Under the pieces are notes generated by a model. That model made no database searches and had not been told where the DNA came from. It saw only the letters and a list, made by a program, of their open reading frames with translations. From the NCBI GenBank assembly GCA_937927885.1, contig CALEZJ010000199.1, forward strand, positions 1 through 6,955: a stretch of DNA of 6,955 nucleotides, in the 5' to 3' direction. The position numbers and the translations under genes are program-made. Shown here piece after piece: positions 1-6,084 of this stretch. Source of the DNA: an uncultured Paracoccaceae bacterium (GTDB taxonomy: Bacteria; Pseudomonadota; Alphaproteobacteria; Rhodobacterales; Rhodobacteraceae). Numbering within the stretch: the stretch's first letter is position 1; each line of letters opens with the position of its first letter.

Positions 1-366
1 CTCCAGAACCGTGACCCTTTTGGCCGACGCCACGAACCGACTGGAAAACTCCCTGTACCGCCCCCGGTCGGCCTGAACGCGAGGGCCCTGAACCGCTGGC
101 CCCCGGGACCGATTCAGCAGTCGATACTGGATCCCGGCATAATCCGCCGCCAAACCCATCATTCCATCCAGCGCGTCGATCTCCCGAACCAGGTGCCCCT
201 TGCCGACACCTCCAATCGCCGGATTGCACGACATGACACCAATATCGGTCTCCCGAAACGTAATGAGCGCCGTCTCAGCCCCACGCCGCGCCGCAGCCAA
301 TGCCGCTTCCACGCCCGCGTGCCCCGCGCCAACCACGATTACATCGAAGTGTTTCACGTGAAACAT
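1..366 (-). CDS. mnmG: MnmG (GidA), tRNA wobble-uridine modification FAD enzyme, N-terminal 122 residues
   Basis: This is the N-terminal part of MnmG, which with MnmE installs the (carboxymethyl)aminomethyl group at C5 of wobble uridine 34 in certain tRNAs, using FAD, NADH and methylene-tetrahydrofolate. I translated it from the reverse strand; 122 codons are present and the gene runs off the left edge. Visible signatures are the FAD-binding GAGHAG (residues 13-18), the strongly conserved [19 protein letters not shown] (46-64) with its conserved Cys47, and a [16 protein letters not shown] block. The ATG at 366-364 follows the mnmE stop by 2 nt. I keep this start because MFHVKHFDV aligns with the usual MF-x4-FDV beginning of MnmG. 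A GTG at 357-355 is better spaced from the GAGG just before the ATG and is the alternative. The first codons contain a parS site. The third-base use (about 43% G, 25% T, 23% C in the first 60 codons) differs from that of the right-hand genes. Confidence 0.97.
   Translation of the reverse strand, partial: MFHVKHFDVIVVGAGHAGVEAALAAARRGAETALITFRETDIGVMSCNPAIGGVGKGHLVREIDALDGMMGLAADYAGIQYRLLNRSRGPAVQGPRVQADRGRYREFSSRFVASAKRVTVLE
350..365. other. parS: parS, ParB-binding chromosome partition site
   Basis: The 16 bases TGTTTCACGTGAAACA form a perfect palindrome identical to the parS consensus described for Bacillus subtilis Spo0J and shared by most chromosomal ParB proteins. ParB nucleates here and spreads, and the complex is moved by ParA and loads SMC. 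The site covers codons 1-6 of mnmG and shares two bases with its start codon, so it is translated as part of MFHVKH. No second full copy was found by eye in the window. In alphaproteobacteria the parA-parB operon usually lies a short way beyond mnmG, which would be off the left edge. The site is seen directly; its function is inferred from the exact match. Confidence 0.9.
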
Positions 367-368
367 CC

Positions 369-1646
369 TCACTTGCCAATGCAGAACGACGAAAAGATTC
401 GCCCAAGCACATCTTCTACATCTATCCGACCGAGGATGCCATCCAGGCATCGACGCGCCAATCTGACTTCCTCCGCCACAAGCTCCCACGATTCTCCCAC
501 GTCCAGACCGTCCCGCGCCCGCTCAAGATGCCTGCTTGCGGTGGCGAGCTGGTTGAAATGCCGTTCCCGTGAAAAGACCGACGATCCCTTCATCTGCTGC
601 CTGAGTCTGGTCTCAATGCGCTGTACAAGCTCGTCGATTCCGATCCCCATGGTGGCCGAGATCCCGTCCTGCCCCCAAAGGTCGCATTTGGACAGGACAA
701 CAATGTCTCCATCTCGCACACCATCTGGAATGTCGCTCGGCGAGTCTTTCAGGTAGACGCGCAAATCGGCATCCTCTGCCCGCCTCTGCCCTCTCGCGAT
801 CCCGACTCGCTCGATCTCGTCCTCCGCCTCTCGCAGTCCGGCGGTATCGATCAAGGTGACCGGGAGCCCACCGATCTCCATTCTCACCTCGATCACGTCC
901 CGGGTGGTTCCCGCGCGGTCCGAGGTGATCGCGGCCTCCCGGCCGGCAAGGCAGTTCAACAGGCTGGATTTCCCTGCATTGACCCTCCCGACAATCGCCA
1001 CTTCAAATCCTTCCCGCAGGGTTTCCGCCGCCTTCCGGCCCGAGATCTGCGCGGTCAAGGTCTGATGAACCCGCTCCAGCGGCGCAAGAACCATCGCCGC
1101 CAGCCCCTCCGGCAATTCCTCGTCAGCAAAGTCGAGCGAAGCTTCCAGCATTGCCAGCGCCTCGATCAGATCGTCCCGCCATCCATCGATCACCTTGCGC
1201 GCGGAGCCGTCGAGAACCGCCTGCGCCTGCCGCCGCTGCGCCTCGGTCTCGGCGTCGATCAGATCGGCCAGCGCCTCGACCTGAACCAGATCGAGCCGCC
1301 CGGAAAGGAACGCCCTGCGGGTAAACTCGCCCGCTTCGGCCGCCCGAACCCCCTCGATCGCCAGACAGGCGCGCAAGAGCGCGCTGATGACAGCCACGCT
1401 TCCATGCACCTGAAACTCGCAGACCGACTCACCGGTGAAACTGCGCCCTTCGTCAAAGACGATAACCACGCCTTCGTCGATCAGCTCTCCCCCGGCGCTG
1501 CGCAATCTGGCCAGACTCGCCTGCCGGACCGGAGGGACCCTGCCAGCGATCCTCTCGCAAACCTCCCAGGCCAAAGGGCCCGAGACCCGGACAATGGCGA
1601 CACCCGCCCTGCCCCGCGCCGTCGCAAGGGCAACGATCGTTTCCAT
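369..1646 (-). CDS. mnmE: MnmE (TrmE), potassium-dependent tRNA modification GTPase
   Basis: This gene encodes a 425-residue GTPase that forms a complex with MnmG to modify wobble uridine of tRNAs in the cytoplasm. The N-terminal tetrahydrofolate-binding domain begins [22 protein letters not shown] (residues 3-24) and includes FTGE (70-73) and VHG (80-82). An all-helical domain follows, with the Ras-like G domain inserted in it: G1 GRVNAGKSS (220-228), G2 TTRD (247-250), G3 DTAG (267-270), G4 SKCD (319-322) and G5 SAT (330-332). Asn223 is where the potassium-coordinating Asn sits in the E. coli enzyme. The protein ends in FCIGK (421-425), the family's C-terminal signature with the catalytic Cys. 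G1 has Val where E. coli has Pro, and G4 is SKCD instead of NKxD; both look tolerable. It is about 30 residues shorter than the E. coli protein. The ATG follows the rho stop by 12 nt with a GGGGG stretch before it, which suggests cotranscription and coupling with rho. Its 3' part is only about 57% GC. Confidence 0.98.
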   Translation of the reverse strand: METIVALATARGRAGVAIVRVSGPLAWEVCERIAGRVPPVRQASLARLRSAGGELIDEGVVIVFDEGRSFTGESVCEFQVHGSVAVISALLRACLAIEGVRAAEAGEFTRRAFLSGRLDLVQVEALADLIDAETEAQRRQAQAVLDGSARKVIDGWRDDLIEALAMLEASLDFADEELPEGLAAMVLAPLERVHQTLTAQISGRKAAETLREGFEVAIVGRVNAGKSSLLNCLAGREAAITSDRAGTTRDVIEVRMEIGGLPVTLIDTAGLREAEDEIERVGIARGQRRAEDADLRVYLKDSPSDIPDGVRDGDIVVLSKCDLWGQDGISATMGIGIDELVQRIETRLRQQMKGSSVFSRERHFNQLATASRHLERARDGLDVGESWELVAEEVRLARRCLDGILGRIDVEDVLGRIFSSFCIGK

Positions 1647-1658
1647 CGGGCCCCCGGA

Positions 1659-2930
<1,272 letters not shown>

Positions 2931-2936
2931 GATGTA

Positions 2937-2942
2937 CCTTCC
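2937..2942 (-). promoter_or_regulatory. Shine-Dalgarno of rho
   Basis: On the reverse strand GGAAGG ends 6 nt before the ATG at 2930. This fixes the rho start and argues against the longer open frame from 3176. One base separates it from the stem of the leader hairpin at 2944-2961. Confidence 0.8.
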
Positions 2943-2943
2943 G

Positions 2944-2961
2944 CGATGCATCACTGCATCG
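2944..2961 (-). promoter_or_regulatory. Leader hairpin directly upstream of the rho ribosome-binding site
   Basis: A perfect 7-bp inverted repeat (CGATGCA, 4-nt loop, TGCATCG) ends one base before the rho Shine-Dalgarno. In the mRNA it would form a small stem-loop abutting the ribosome landing site. Rho represses its own gene in several bacteria, so a role in translation or Rho loading is conceivable, but that is inference. The stem has only 7 pairs and no U-run, so it is not an intrinsic terminator. Confidence 0.4.
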
Positions 2962-2991
2962 ACCCGTTCCTGAATGTGCCGGAAAACGCCT

Positions 2992-3005
2992 GTGCCGGAC
3001 GGCAC
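2992..3005 (-). repeat. Short GC-rich inverted repeat near the 5' end of the rho leader
   Basis: GTGCCG and CGGCAC are separated by two bases, so the RNA would form a 5-bp stem with a 4-nt loop. It lies about 4 nt after the transcription start predicted from the candidate rho promoter. The left part also belongs to a 9-bp direct repeat TGTGCCGGA (2975-2983 and 2991-2999). A 5' hairpin could stabilise the mRNA; function is not shown by the sequence. Confidence 0.3.
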
Positions 3006-3015
3006 CGCTGCACTG

Positions 3016-3044
3016 CCGATAGGCCAATCTTCGCGGCAAGTCAA
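3016..3044 (-). promoter_or_regulatory. Candidate sigma-70 promoter of the rho-mnmE-mnmG unit
   Basis: On the reverse strand TTGACT (3044-3039, five of six to the -35 consensus) is followed after 17 bp by TATCGG (3021-3016, three of six to the -10 consensus). Alphaproteobacterial promoters often have a good -35 and a poor -10. Transcription would start near 3009, giving a leader of about 79 nt. This is pattern matching only. Confidence 0.35.
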
Positions 3045-3114
3045 TCGCGCGGTCGGGGCCCGCGCATTCTGAAAGAGAAGAAGAAAAGAGAAAGGATGAT
3101 GAGTTAGTTGGGCC

Positions 3115-3123
3115 TCTGGATAA
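3115..3123 (-). other. DnaA-box-like sequence 1
   Basis: The reverse strand reads TTATCCAGA, one mismatch from TTATCCACA (position 8). It lies between the polypurine run and the low-GC stretch. Confidence 0.35.
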
Positions 3124-3180
3124 CTGGAATTCCGCGGTTCTGCCCATGGTTTTCCCGTCAACTTCCAGGCTGACATTCGG

Positions 3181-3220
3181 CAAAAATGATATTAACTCTT
3201 TGTTTAGGTGACAGAAAAAT
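3181..3220. other. Low-GC stretch with overlapping IHF-like and CtrA-like element
   Basis: Only 10 of 40 bases are G or C, against about 60-70% around it. Within it TTAA-N7-TTTA (3192-3206) matches the CtrA consensus TTAA-N7-TTAA at 7 of 8 positions, and TAACTCTTTGTTT (3193-3205) matches the reverse IHF consensus YAANNNNTTGATW except for one base. Overlapping CtrA and IHF sites are known in the Caulobacter origin. Such short AT motifs also arise by chance in AT-rich DNA, so this could simply be an unwinding element or upstream promoter DNA. Confidence 0.3.
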
Positions 3221-3245
3221 CAGGTCCGACACCACCGGACGGATT

Positions 3246-3254
3246 TCATCCACA
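3246..3254 (+). other. DnaA-box-like sequence 2
   Basis: TCATCCACA has one mismatch from TTATCCACA (position 2) and lies 26 bp to the right of the low-GC stretch. Non-consensus boxes with an altered second or third base occur in the Caulobacter origin. Confidence 0.35.
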
Positions 3255-3279
3255 CCCTGTGAACGCACTTTGTCCCGTG

Positions 3280-3330
3280 TTGACAACCCTGCCCCGCACC
3301 TTGACAGTCCCGGCCGAAACACGCCATCTC
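3280..3330 (+). promoter_or_regulatory. Candidate promoter(s) of the maf-aroE-coaE-dnaQ operon with two TTGACA hexamers
   Basis: Two perfect -35 hexamers TTGACA occur 21 bp apart (3280-3285 and 3301-3306). The second has CATCTC (3325-3330) 18 bp downstream as a poor -10; the first has no recognisable -10. Transcription would begin about 3337, some 50 nt before maf. The -35 elements are exact but the -10 choice is weak. Confidence 0.3.
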
Positions 3331-3380
3331 CACGCGACCGCCGACTTACCCGCAGCGCCGACCCCGGGACTCGCACAGGC

Positions 3381-3389
3381 TTATCCCCA
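3381..3389 (+). other. DnaA-box-like sequence 3, overlapping the maf start codon
   Basis: TTATCCCCA has one mismatch from TTATCCACA (position 7). Its last base is the A of the maf ATG, so bound DnaA could affect maf translation start DNA or operon transcription. Confidence 0.35.
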
Positions 3390-3985
3390 TGTCTGTCCTC
3401 ATCCTCGCCTCGTCCTCCACCATCCGCGCCACGCTTCTGCGCAACGCCGGGCTGGATATTCGCGTCGAACCGGCCCGGATCGACGAGGATTCGCTGCGTG
3501 ATTCGCTCCTTGCCGACGGGGCCTCGGCCCATGACATCGCCGACGCACTGGCCGAACACAAAGCATTGCGCATTGCCGGTCGAAACCCGCAGGATCTTGT
3601 GCTTGGCTGCGATCAGATCCTCGAATGCGAGGGGCGCCTTTACGCCAAACCCGCCACCCCCGACCAGGCCCGCGACCAGCTCCGCTCTCTCAGTGGCCGC
3701 ACCCACCGGCTGCATACGGCGGCCGTACTGTTCGCCCGGGGGCAACCGGTCTGGCGCCATGTCGAAACCCCGCGCCTGACCTTTCGCGACCTTTCCGACG
3801 AGGGTCTCGACCGCTATGTCGCCCGGAACTGGGACGATATCCGCCACTGCGTCGGCGCCTATCAGATCGAGGGTCCCGGCATTCGCCTCGTCCGCAGCAT
3901 CGAGGGCGATCTGTTCTCGGTCCAGGGCCTTCCGCTCCTTCCGCTTCTCGACGCCCTCATCACCCGCAAGGATATCCCCGGATGA
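3389..3985 (+). CDS. maf: Maf family nucleoside triphosphate pyrophosphatase
   Basis: This gene encodes a 198-residue Maf/HAM1-fold enzyme that hydrolyses non-canonical or modified nucleoside triphosphates to monophosphates. Family signatures are LASSSTIR (residues 6-13, the usual LASxSxxR), LGCDQIL (72-78) with the expected catalytic Asp75, KP (87-88), LSGRTH (101-106), GAYQIEGPG (156-164), IEGD (171-174) and GLPL (180-183). Length is normal. I cannot decide between YhdE-like (dTTP/UTP) and YceF-like (7-methyl-GTP) specificity. The ATG at 3389 gives the standard beginning MSVLILASSS, but has only a weak upstream AGG, and a DnaA-box-like sequence overlaps it. It is the first gene of the rightward operon; its TGA overlaps the aroE ATG in ATGA. 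Confidence 0.94.
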   Translation: MSVLILASSSTIRATLLRNAGLDIRVEPARIDEDSLRDSLLADGASAHDIADALAEHKALRIAGRNPQDLVLGCDQILECEGRLYAKPATPDQARDQLRSLSGRTHRLHTAAVLFARGQPVWRHVETPRLTFRDLSDEGLDRYVARNWDDIRHCVGAYQIEGPGIRLVRSIEGDLFSVQGLPLLPLLDALITRKDIPG

Positions 3986-4800
3986 CACCGCTCCGCCTCG
4001 CCGCCGTCATCGGCTATCCGGTCGCGCACAGCCGCTCGCCGCGCCTTCATGGCCATTGGCTGGCGCGGCACGGCATCGCAGGGCATTACATCCCCCTGCA
4101 GGTCGCGCCGCAGGATTTAGCCGGGGCCCTCGCCCTGTTGCCCCGGATGGGCTTTGTCGGCGCCAATGTCACCATCCCCCACAAGGAGGCCGCGCTGGCG
4201 CTCGCGACGCAGGCCACCCCGGTCGCGCGCCGGATCGGCGCCGCCAACACCCTCGTCTTTACCCCCGACGGGATCGAGGCCGACAACACCGATGCGTACG
4301 GCTTTGCCCGCAATATCCAGGACGCCCACCCCGACTGGCGCCCGCGCCGCGTGGCGCTGATCGGTGCGGGCGGGGCCAGCCGGGCGGTGATCGCCGCGCT
4401 TCAGGATCTCGGCGCCGAAGAAATCCGCCTGACCAACCGCACCGCCGACCGCGCCCGCGCGCTGGCGCAGGACTTCGGCGGCGGCACCCGGGCGGTTGAC
4501 TGGGCGCTGCGGCACGAAATGCTCGCCGATTGCGACACCCTGATCAACGCAACCTCGCAGGGGATGACCGGCAACGACCCGCTGGACCTTGATCTTTCTG
4601 CCCTGCCGGTGACGGCGATCGTCAACGACCTTGTCTATGTTCCCCTCGAAACCCCGCTGCTGGCCTTGGCCCGCGCGCGGGGCAATCCCGTGGTCGACGG
4701 GCTCGGGATGCTCCTGCATCAGGCGGCGCCGGGGTTCGAACGCTGGTTCGGCCTGCGCCCCAGTGTCGACGCCGATCTGCGCGCGGCGGTGCTGGGATGA
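3982..4800 (+). CDS. aroE: Shikimate dehydrogenase (NADP+)
   Basis: This gene encodes a 272-residue enzyme reducing 3-dehydroshikimate to shikimate with NADPH, the fourth step of the chorismate pathway, in the cytoplasm. The shikimate-binding domain has GYPVAHSRSPRLH (residues 11-23), NVTIPHK (62-68) with catalytic Lys68, and DNTDAYGF (101-108) with catalytic Asp104. The Rossmann part has GAGGASRAV (128-136) and NRT (152-154), the motif that favours NADP over NAD, then INATSQGM (188-195), VYVPLETPLL (218-227) and GLGMLLHQAAPGFERWFG (240-257). Length and motifs fit AroE better than YdiB or other paralogues. An AAGGA at 3968-3972 lies 9 nt before the ATG, and the start overlaps the maf stop by 4 nt. 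The GC content is very high (a sampled 60 bases at 4441-4500 are 82% GC). Confidence 0.97.
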   Translation: MTPLRLAAVIGYPVAHSRSPRLHGHWLARHGIAGHYIPLQVAPQDLAGALALLPRMGFVGANVTIPHKEAALALATQATPVARRIGAANTLVFTPDGIEADNTDAYGFARNIQDAHPDWRPRRVALIGAGGASRAVIAALQDLGAEEIRLTNRTADRARALAQDFGGGTRAVDWALRHEMLADCDTLINATSQGMTGNDPLDLDLSALPVTAIVNDLVYVPLETPLLALARARGNPVVDGLGMLLHQAAPGFERWFGLRPSVDADLRAAVLG

Positions 4801-5393
4801 GCGTCATTCTGGGTCTCACCGGCTCCATCGGCATGGGCAAATCCACCACGGCCGGCTTTTTCCGGGACGCGGGCATCCCGGTCTGGGACGCCGATGCCGA
4901 GGTTCACGCCCTCTATGCCCCGAATGGCGCCGCCGTCGCGCCGCTTGCCGCCCTTTATCCGCCCGCCTTGCGCCAGGGCGGCATCGACCGCGCCGCGCTG
5001 CGCGACTGGATCGCCGCCGACCCCACCGCCCTGCGCCAGATCGAAACCGTGGTCCACCCGCTGGTCGCCCGATCGCGCGCCGCCTTCATCGATCGGCACG
5101 CCTCCGCGCCGCTTGTGGTTCTCGATATCCCGCTCCTCCTTGAAAACGGGTCCGAGGCGCTCTGCGATGCCACGCTGGTTGTCACCGCCCCGCCTGAAAT
5201 CCAGCGCGCCCGCGTCCTTGCCCGCCCCGGCATGACCGAGGCGCATCTGGAAATGCTGCTGTCGAAACAGATGCCCGATGCCGAAAAACGCCGCCGCGCC
5301 GACCATGTGATCGAGACCTTGACGCCCGACCAGACCCGTGCCGAAGTCCTGTCCCTGATTGCCCGCCTCACCGCAGGAGGTCCCGATGCGTGA
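4797..5393 (+). CDS. coaE: Dephospho-CoA kinase
   Basis: This gene encodes a 198-residue P-loop kinase that phosphorylates the ribose 3'-hydroxyl of dephospho-CoA, the last step of coenzyme A synthesis. Walker A is GLTGSIGMGKST (residues 6-17). DADAEVH (31-37) carries the conserved Asp pair expected to bind substrate, followed by IETVVHPLV (82-90), DIPLLLE (110-116), the lid region with QRARVLAR (136-143), and QMPDAEKRRRADHVI (158-172), all typical of CoaE. Length is normal. The ATG overlaps the aroE TGA by 4 nt (ATGA) with no clear Shine-Dalgarno of its own, so translation is probably coupled. Its 3' end overlaps dnaQ by 8 nt and carries the dnaQ Shine-Dalgarno. Confidence 0.97.
   Translation: MSVILGLTGSIGMGKSTTAGFFRDAGIPVWDADAEVHALYAPNGAAVAPLAALYPPALRQGGIDRAALRDWIAADPTALRQIETVVHPLVARSRAAFIDRHASAPLVVLDIPLLLENGSEALCDATLVVTAPPEIQRARVLARPGMTEAHLEMLLSKQMPDAEKRRRADHVIETLTPDQTRAEVLSLIARLTAGGPDA
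5375..5380 (+). promoter_or_regulatory. Strong Shine-Dalgarno of dnaQ inside the coaE 3' end
   Basis: AGGAGG followed by T lies 5 nt before the ATG at 5386. It decides the dnaQ start against an in-frame ATG at 5359, which would add nine residues not typical of the family. It is the strongest ribosome site in the rightward operon. Confidence 0.85.
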
Positions 5394-6084
5394 GATCGTT
5401 CTGGACACCGAAACCACCGGCTTTGAACCGGCCGAGGGGCACCGGCTGGTCGAAATCGGCTGTGTCGAACTTCTGAACCACATGCCGACCGGCCGCACCT
5501 GGCACCAGTACGTCAACCCCCAGCGCGACATGCCCGCCGAGGCCTTTGCCGTGCACGGCCTGTCCGAGGATTTCCTGCGCCCGCAGCCGGTCTTTGCCCG
5601 GATTGCCGACGACTTCCTGCGCTTTGTCCACGGCGCCACACTGGTGATCCACAACGCCGCCTTCGACATGCGCTTTCTGAACGCGGAACTCGAATGGGCT
5701 GGCAAGCCCCTGTTGCCACCCGATCGCGTTGTCGACACGTTGATGATCGCCCGCCGCCGCTTTCCCGGCTCGCCCGCCTCGCTGGACGCGCTGTGCCGGC
5801 GGTTCGGCATCGACAATTCCAGCCGCACCCTGCACGGTGCGCTTCTGGACAGCCAGATCCTGGCCGAGGTCTATCTGGAACTGATCGGCGGGCGCCAACC
5901 CGATTTCGGCCTGTCCAGTGTCGCACCGCCCCAGCGCCGCACCGGGCCTGTCGACACCGCATGGCGTGCCCGGCCTCGGTCTGCCCCCCTCGCCCCGCGC
6001 CTGACCCCGGCCGAGGCCGAGGCGCACGCGGCCTTCATCGCGGCGATGGGCGACAAGGCGCTATGGCGTCGGCACGATGGATGA
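5386..6084 (+). CDS. dnaQ: DNA polymerase III epsilon subunit, 3'-5' proofreading exonuclease
   Basis: This gene encodes a 232-residue DEDDh exonuclease that proofreads for the replicative polymerase. ExoI is DTETTG (residues 7-12; Asp7, Glu9), ExoII is HNAAFDMRFL (89-98; Asp94), and ExoIII is HGALLDSQIL (150-159; His150, Asp155), so all five metal or catalytic residues are present. The segment FAVHGLS (54-60) is typical of epsilon. The C-terminal tail (about 173-232) has a proline- and arginine-rich linker and then LTPAEAEAHAAFIAAMGDKALW, the sort of helix by which epsilon tails bind the alpha subunit in this group; this last point is inference. The start is set by AGGAGG at 5375-5380. The gene overlaps coaE by 8 nt and the next gene by 8 nt. 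Confidence 0.96.
   Translation: MREIVLDTETTGFEPAEGHRLVEIGCVELLNHMPTGRTWHQYVNPQRDMPAEAFAVHGLSEDFLRPQPVFARIADDFLRFVHGATLVIHNAAFDMRFLNAELEWAGKPLLPPDRVVDTLMIARRRFPGSPASLDALCRRFGIDNSSRTLHGALLDSQILAEVYLELIGGRQPDFGLSSVAPPQRRTGPVDTAWRARPRSAPLAPRLTPAEAEAHAAFIAAMGDKALWRRHDG

Larger units (their letters stand above)
2931..3388. other. Divergent rho-maf intergenic region, candidate chromosomal origin (oriC)
   Basis: This 458-bp gap has no credible gene. It contains three sequences matching the DnaA box TTATCCACA at 8 of 9 positions (3115-3123 reverse, 3246-3254 forward, 3381-3389 forward). With random bases about 0.1 such match is expected in this length on both strands. It also contains a 40-bp stretch at 25% GC (3181-3220), which could unwind, with an overlapping IHF-like and CtrA-like element, and a second AT-richer polypurine stretch (3071-3096). 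From established knowledge, the Caulobacter origin lies between the gidA-trmE-rho-hemE side and the RP001-maf-aroE-coaE-dnaQ side, so this gap is at the equivalent junction. Against it: no 9-of-9 DnaA box, and the plus strand stays C-rich on both sides instead of switching skew. An ordinary divergent promoter region is the alternative. Confidence 0.35.

Noticed and set aside
193..756. Rightward open frames over the mnmE/mnmG junction
   Set aside because: They are antisense to conserved MnmE and MnmG sequence; the peptide containing VSRET is just parS read in another frame.
1647..1658. Intrinsic terminator between rho and mnmE
   Set aside because: The 12-nt gap has only a tight CGGG/CCCG palindrome with no usable loop and no U-run; it more likely contains the mnmE ribosome site.
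2931..3176. N-terminal extension of Rho to an ATG at 3176 (505 residues)
   Set aside because: The extra 82 residues have no Rho-like features. A good Shine-Dalgarno and the normal family start are at 2930, and the region carries the leader structures and promoter.
3170..3198. Promoter CTGACA with a -10 in the low-GC stretch
   Set aside because: With 16-18 bp spacing the -10 matches only 2-3 of 6; the better TATTAA is only 14 bp away, which is too short.
3224..3240. Inverted repeat GTCCG-N7-CGGAC as an operator
   Set aside because: Five-base arms are expected often by chance at this GC content, and no regulator consensus fits.
3158..3988. Leftward open frame of 276 codons opposite maf and across the gap
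   Set aside because: It is a shadow of maf with no recognisable domain and would cover the candidate origin and promoters.
4719..5828. Leftward open frame of 369 codons opposite coaE and dnaQ
   Set aside because: Both genes on the other strand have complete catalytic motifs; the antisense translation shows no family signature.
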